A stretch of DNA of 32,632 nt from a virus: positions 1-32,632 of IMG/VR virus record IMGVR_UViG_3300042898_005702; one strand, given 5' to 3'. The notes under the pieces were generated by a model that had not been told where the DNA came from, did no database searches, and worked only from the letters and a program-made list of their open reading frames with translations. This document shows positions 30,721-32,632 of the stretch, one piece after another. The number at the start of each line of letters is the position of its first letter. Position 1 is the stretch's first letter. The position numbers and the translations under genes are program-made.

Positions 30721-31179
30721 ATGCATAAAAGTCAAATCATTAAATTGTTAAAACTTGCAGATCGTTTTGATAGGTCTGGTAAGTATCGTGCGAGCGACAA
30801 AATTACAAACGATTTAACAAGACTGGCTCAATATTATGGCAACTTTGGTGTTAGCGATACTGTTAACCGTATTGTTCCATATGATGACACTGCAGAAGAT
30901 GTTGAAATTGATCAAAAAAGATTAGACAAACAAGATCGTTTTAGATCTCCAGAATATAAAGAAGACGAAGCTTCAAACTATTTGGAATTTAATCTAGAAG
31001 CAAAACTTCATGGGCCTTCAGGAACGGGTATTGCATATGAAGATCCTGCTCCTGAAAGCAAAAACGTTGGGTTAAATGAAAATGTAGCCCATGGTGATTT
31101 GAGTGAATTTTTGTTTGAAAATACATATGAACAAAATGTTCAAGATGGCAATGGTCACTTGAACAGAAACCCAAGATAG
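30721..31179 (+). CDS. Hypothetical protein, 152 aa
   Basis: Not recognised as a named family. The first 40 residues (MHKSQIIKLLKLADRFDRSGKYRASDKITNDLTRLAQYYG) form an amphipathic helical hairpin of a kind I have seen at the start of several phage and archaeal-virus structural proteins ('L..AD.LD..G....AD.I'). The rest is polar, acidic and probably disordered. The gap before it (30693-30720) is AT-rich with no good Shine-Dalgarno. It is followed ten bases later by the gene at 31189. A structural or assembly role is possible by position only. Confidence 0.65.
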   Translation: MHKSQIIKLLKLADRFDRSGKYRASDKITNDLTRLAQYYGNFGVSDTVNRIVPYDDTAEDVEIDQKRLDKQDRFRSPEYKEDEASNYLEFNLEAKLHGPSGTGIAYEDPAPESKNVGLNENVAHGDLSEFLFENTYEQNVQDGNGHLNRNPR

Positions 31180-31188
31180 GAGAAAATT

Positions 31189-31665
31189 ATGCCCTTACCG
31201 ATTCAATCTTTAAACAACTTACCTAATGATAATGACACTGTAGAAATGTCATCTTTAGGTTTATCTGATATGCAAATTCAGCTTTTGGGATTAGGTAGAC
31301 CAAATAGAGAAGCTAAAGTTACTGTAAGCCAAAAAGATATTGATTTACTTAAAATTATTGAAAAGAACCAAAACGATGTCGTAACTGCAGCCAATTTAGT
31401 TAATGATATTAAAAATGCAAAAGTTTTCAATGTTCCTAAAAATATTGGTGACGGAGAACTTTTAGCACTCAAAACTGCTGGATTGTTATCTGGTAGTGGT
31501 AGAGCAGTTTCTTTAACTGAAAAAGGAAGAGTTGCCCTTAGAGATGCTTATTTGAAAGATCCTGTCAATGAGTTTAAAAAAGCCAGAAAGAAAGAAAAGT
31601 TTGATTTAGAAGAAGCAAAAAATGTTAAGGTTGCTTCCAAAAAATCAACTTTCAAAAAAGTATGA
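31189..31665 (+). CDS. Hypothetical protein with winged-helix-like domain, 158 aa
   Basis: AGGAGA precedes ATG 31189. After a polar N-terminus, residues about 43-125 (VTVSQKDIDLLKIIEKNQ, then GDGELLALKTAGLLSGSGRAVSLTEKGRVALRDAYL) look like a winged-helix: three helices followed by a beta wing with 'LTEKGR', the typical 'L.LT..G' pattern of small DNA-binding regulators. The C-terminus is Lys-rich (KKSTFKKV). It ends at TGA 31663, after which the same frame stays open through a DUF192 domain (31666-32043), so the two may be one polypeptide if the stop is read through. Role unknown. Confidence 0.7.
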   Translation: MPLPIQSLNNLPNDNDTVEMSSLGLSDMQIQLLGLGRPNREAKVTVSQKDIDLLKIIEKNQNDVVTAANLVNDIKNAKVFNVPKNIGDGELLALKTAGLLSGSGRAVSLTEKGRVALRDAYLKDPVNEFKKARKKEKFDLEEAKNVKVASKKSTFKKV

Positions 31666-32043
31666 CTCACTGATGATTTTAAAGGTGAGTTCACCTTAAG
31701 ATTTATTGCTAAAAGCGAAAAAGAATTACAAAAGGGACTAATGCATTCTGAACCCTTGGAAAAATATGAAGTAGCTTACTTTGTATTTCCATATAAAGGA
31801 ATGCACTCTTTCTGGAATAAAAATGTTTCTTACCCACTAAGCTTAGCATTTTTAAACAGTAATAATGAAATTGTTGACATCAAAGACTTAGAAGCTGAAC
31901 AAACTGAAAGTGTAGCTCCAGACAACAATTTTGTAAAATATGTAGTTGAAGCTAACAAAGACACATTCAAAGAATTAGGCATCAAAGTCGGCGATAAATT
32001 AGAATACAAGGATAACAAAATAGTTTTCCGTAAAAGTAATTAA
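31666..32043 (+). CDS. DUF192-family protein; start unclear, preceded by in-frame TGA
   Basis: The open frame from 31666 encodes TLRFIAKSEKELQKGLMHSE, then YFVFPYKGMHSFWNKNVSYPLSLAFLNSNNEIVDI, with VEANKDTFKELGIKVGDKLEY at the end. This is the whole DUF192 fold ('…E..RGLM.R..L….F.F…HSFWMKN..IPLD..F…..IV.I…G..VGD'). The function of DUF192 proteins is not established. The only ATG, at 31741, sits inside the conserved GLM motif and would drop the first strand. Between the TGA at 31663 and that ATG there is no ATG, GTG or TTG in frame. Expression from ATT 31705 or another unusual codon, readthrough of the TGA, or a sequencing error would all explain it. Coordinates give the maximum open frame after the stop, not a proven start. 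Confidence 0.7.
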   Translation, partial: LTDDFKGEFTLRFIAKSEKELQKGLMHSEPLEKYEVAYFVFPYKGMHSFWNKNVSYPLSLAFLNSNNEIVDIKDLEAEQTESVAPDNNFVKYVVEANKDTFKELGIKVGDKLEYKDNKIVFRKSN

Positions 32044-32166
32044 TAATGCCTTAAAAGCAGGGTTAAACATTATTTTTATAGAACGTTTTTAGTAAGTATC
32101 AATTGCTTACTTAATTACATTCTAAAAAAAGATTAGAAGGATTGAACTTGAGGAGAAATTAAGATA
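32044..32166 (+). other. Noncoding gap before the last gene
   Basis: This 123-base AT-rich stretch is the longest gap in the window. It holds a weak 6-bp hairpin (AGTAAG 32091-32096 with CTTACT 32106-32111) preceded by TTTTT but lacking a following U-tract. AGGAG at 32151-32155 is the ribosome-binding site of the next gene. No convincing promoter was seen. Confidence 0.4.
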
Positions 32167-32632
32167 ATGGCAGATAGAATTTTCCCAAACAAGTTTCAAG
32201 AATCTGGATTGGATTCTGAACTTGTATTTACAGGCATCAACTGGGATGCATTTGGCCAAAGACTTGCCGCAATGGAAGAAGGCGAGGACAAAGCTGAAAA
32301 GAAAGATGTCCCTGATGAACTTATGAAAGCACTTCATGATAAATACGAAGGCACATTTGATAACATTGCTGAAGGCGCTAATGATGATGAAGCAATGACT
32401 ATGGCTAAATGGGCTTCAGTTGACGAAGATGATGAAGACGGTGATGATACTGACGAAGATGACGAAGATTCTGAAGAAGATGACGAAGATTCTGAAGAAG
32501 ATGACGAAGATGATGAAATGACAGAAGAATCAGAAATGAAGAAGAAAGCTTCAAAGATTGTCTTTACAAATCCTGCTCAACTTTCTGCAGAAGCAGTTGA
32601 AGCAGCTTTAGCATCTGGCAATACAAAATTAG
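32167..32632 (+). CDS. Acidic protein with tandem Asp/Glu repeats, 3' end outside window
   Basis: An open frame from ATG 32167 to the window end, about 155 residues visible. It starts MADRIFPNKFQESGLDSELVFTG, has a helical middle, then a long acidic run (about 85-125, DEDDEDSEEDDED repeats), and resumes with AKGKKK-like basic residues (MKKKASKIVFTNPAQLSAEAVEAALASGN). AGGAG lies 11 bases before the start, slightly far. The acidic block arises from a 21-base direct repeat. Such acidic, repeat-bearing proteins near terminase are often scaffold-like or protease-associated capsid proteins, but I cannot identify this one. Confidence 0.75.
   Translation, partial: MADRIFPNKFQESGLDSELVFTGINWDAFGQRLAAMEEGEDKAEKKDVPDELMKALHDKYEGTFDNIAEGANDDEAMTMAKWASVDEDDEDGDDTDEDDEDSEEDDEDSEEDDEDDEMTEESEMKKKASKIVFTNPAQLSAEAVEAALASGNTKL
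32458..32517 (+). repeat. 21-bp tandem repeat encoding DDEDSEE
   Basis: GATGACGAAGATTCTGAAGAA occurs twice in full (32458-32478 and 32479-32499), then a partial third copy (32500-32517). It is in frame, so copy-number changes would alter the length of the acidic stretch without a frameshift. Confidence 0.85.

Noticed and set aside
31663-31665. Genome-wide recoding of TGA as tryptophan
   Set aside because: Several certain genes, such as dnaE (TGA at 5451) and the first gene (TGA at 367), end at TGA with normal overlaps to the next start, and well-conserved genes use TGG for tryptophan.
1-32632. tRNA genes and CRISPR arrays
   Set aside because: All gaps are shorter than about 125 bases and none shows a cloverleaf-like or repeat-spacer arrangement.

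Overview
This window looks like part of the genome of a large tailed double-stranded DNA bacteriophage, not a bacterial chromosome. It is AT-rich and almost gapless, and nearly all genes lie on the plus strand with ATGA, TAATG or TTGA overlaps. It joins a replication and nucleotide module to a terminase followed by what is probably the start of the structural region. No rRNA, tRNA, CRISPR array or insertion sequence was seen, and no gap between genes exceeds about 125 bases. The host cannot be fixed from the sequence. The Shine-Dalgarno sites, sigma-70-type promoters (TTTACA-N17-TATAAT) and strong hairpin-U-tract terminators point to a bacterial host.

Layout. Positions 1-2125 hold the end of an unknown gene, a free-standing CHC2 zinc-finger primase domain and two unknown proteins. 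Positions 2157-11147 carry the replication and recombination core: a DnaE-type polymerase III alpha subunit, an unknown helical protein, a probable ssDNA-binding protein, a RecA/UvsX-type recombinase, a free-standing DnaG TOPRIM domain and RecJ. Positions 11225-13480 hold a sigma-like protein with zinc fingers inserted in it, a SpoVS-like protein, a CDA-fold deaminase and an unknown. Positions 13493-18134 are the nucleotide block: NrdB, NrdA (both class Ia of the eukaryote-like type), a small unknown, dUTPase and a conserved phage protein. A DEDDh exonuclease is the only minus-strand gene (18168-18758). Positions 18793-24884 hold an unknown protein, DnaX, a SigH-like sigma factor, a short PurA/PurZ-family enzyme, the beta clamp, the delta subunit and another sigma factor. 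From 24997 come an unknown, a candidate small terminase, the large terminase and hydrophilic unknowns, together with UDP-galactopyranose mutase and a DUF192 protein. The window ends inside an acidic protein.

How the genes fit together. The phage appears to carry much of a bacterial-type Pol III holoenzyme (alpha, beta, gamma/tau, delta and a possible proofreader), a primase split into two genes, an SSB, RecA and RecJ. RNR, dUTPase, the deaminase and the PurA-family enzyme would shape the dNTP pool. Three sigma-like proteins suggest staged redirection of host RNA polymerase.

Points most worth a second look: the short PurA-family enzyme, which might belong to a 2-aminoadenine (Z-DNA) pathway; the zinc-finger sigma-like protein; the SpoVS-like protein; the DUF192 reading frame, which follows an in-frame TGA with no usual start codon at the expected place; an insertion of about 110 residues in the polymerase palm; and mutually exclusive hairpins over the SSB ribosome-binding site.
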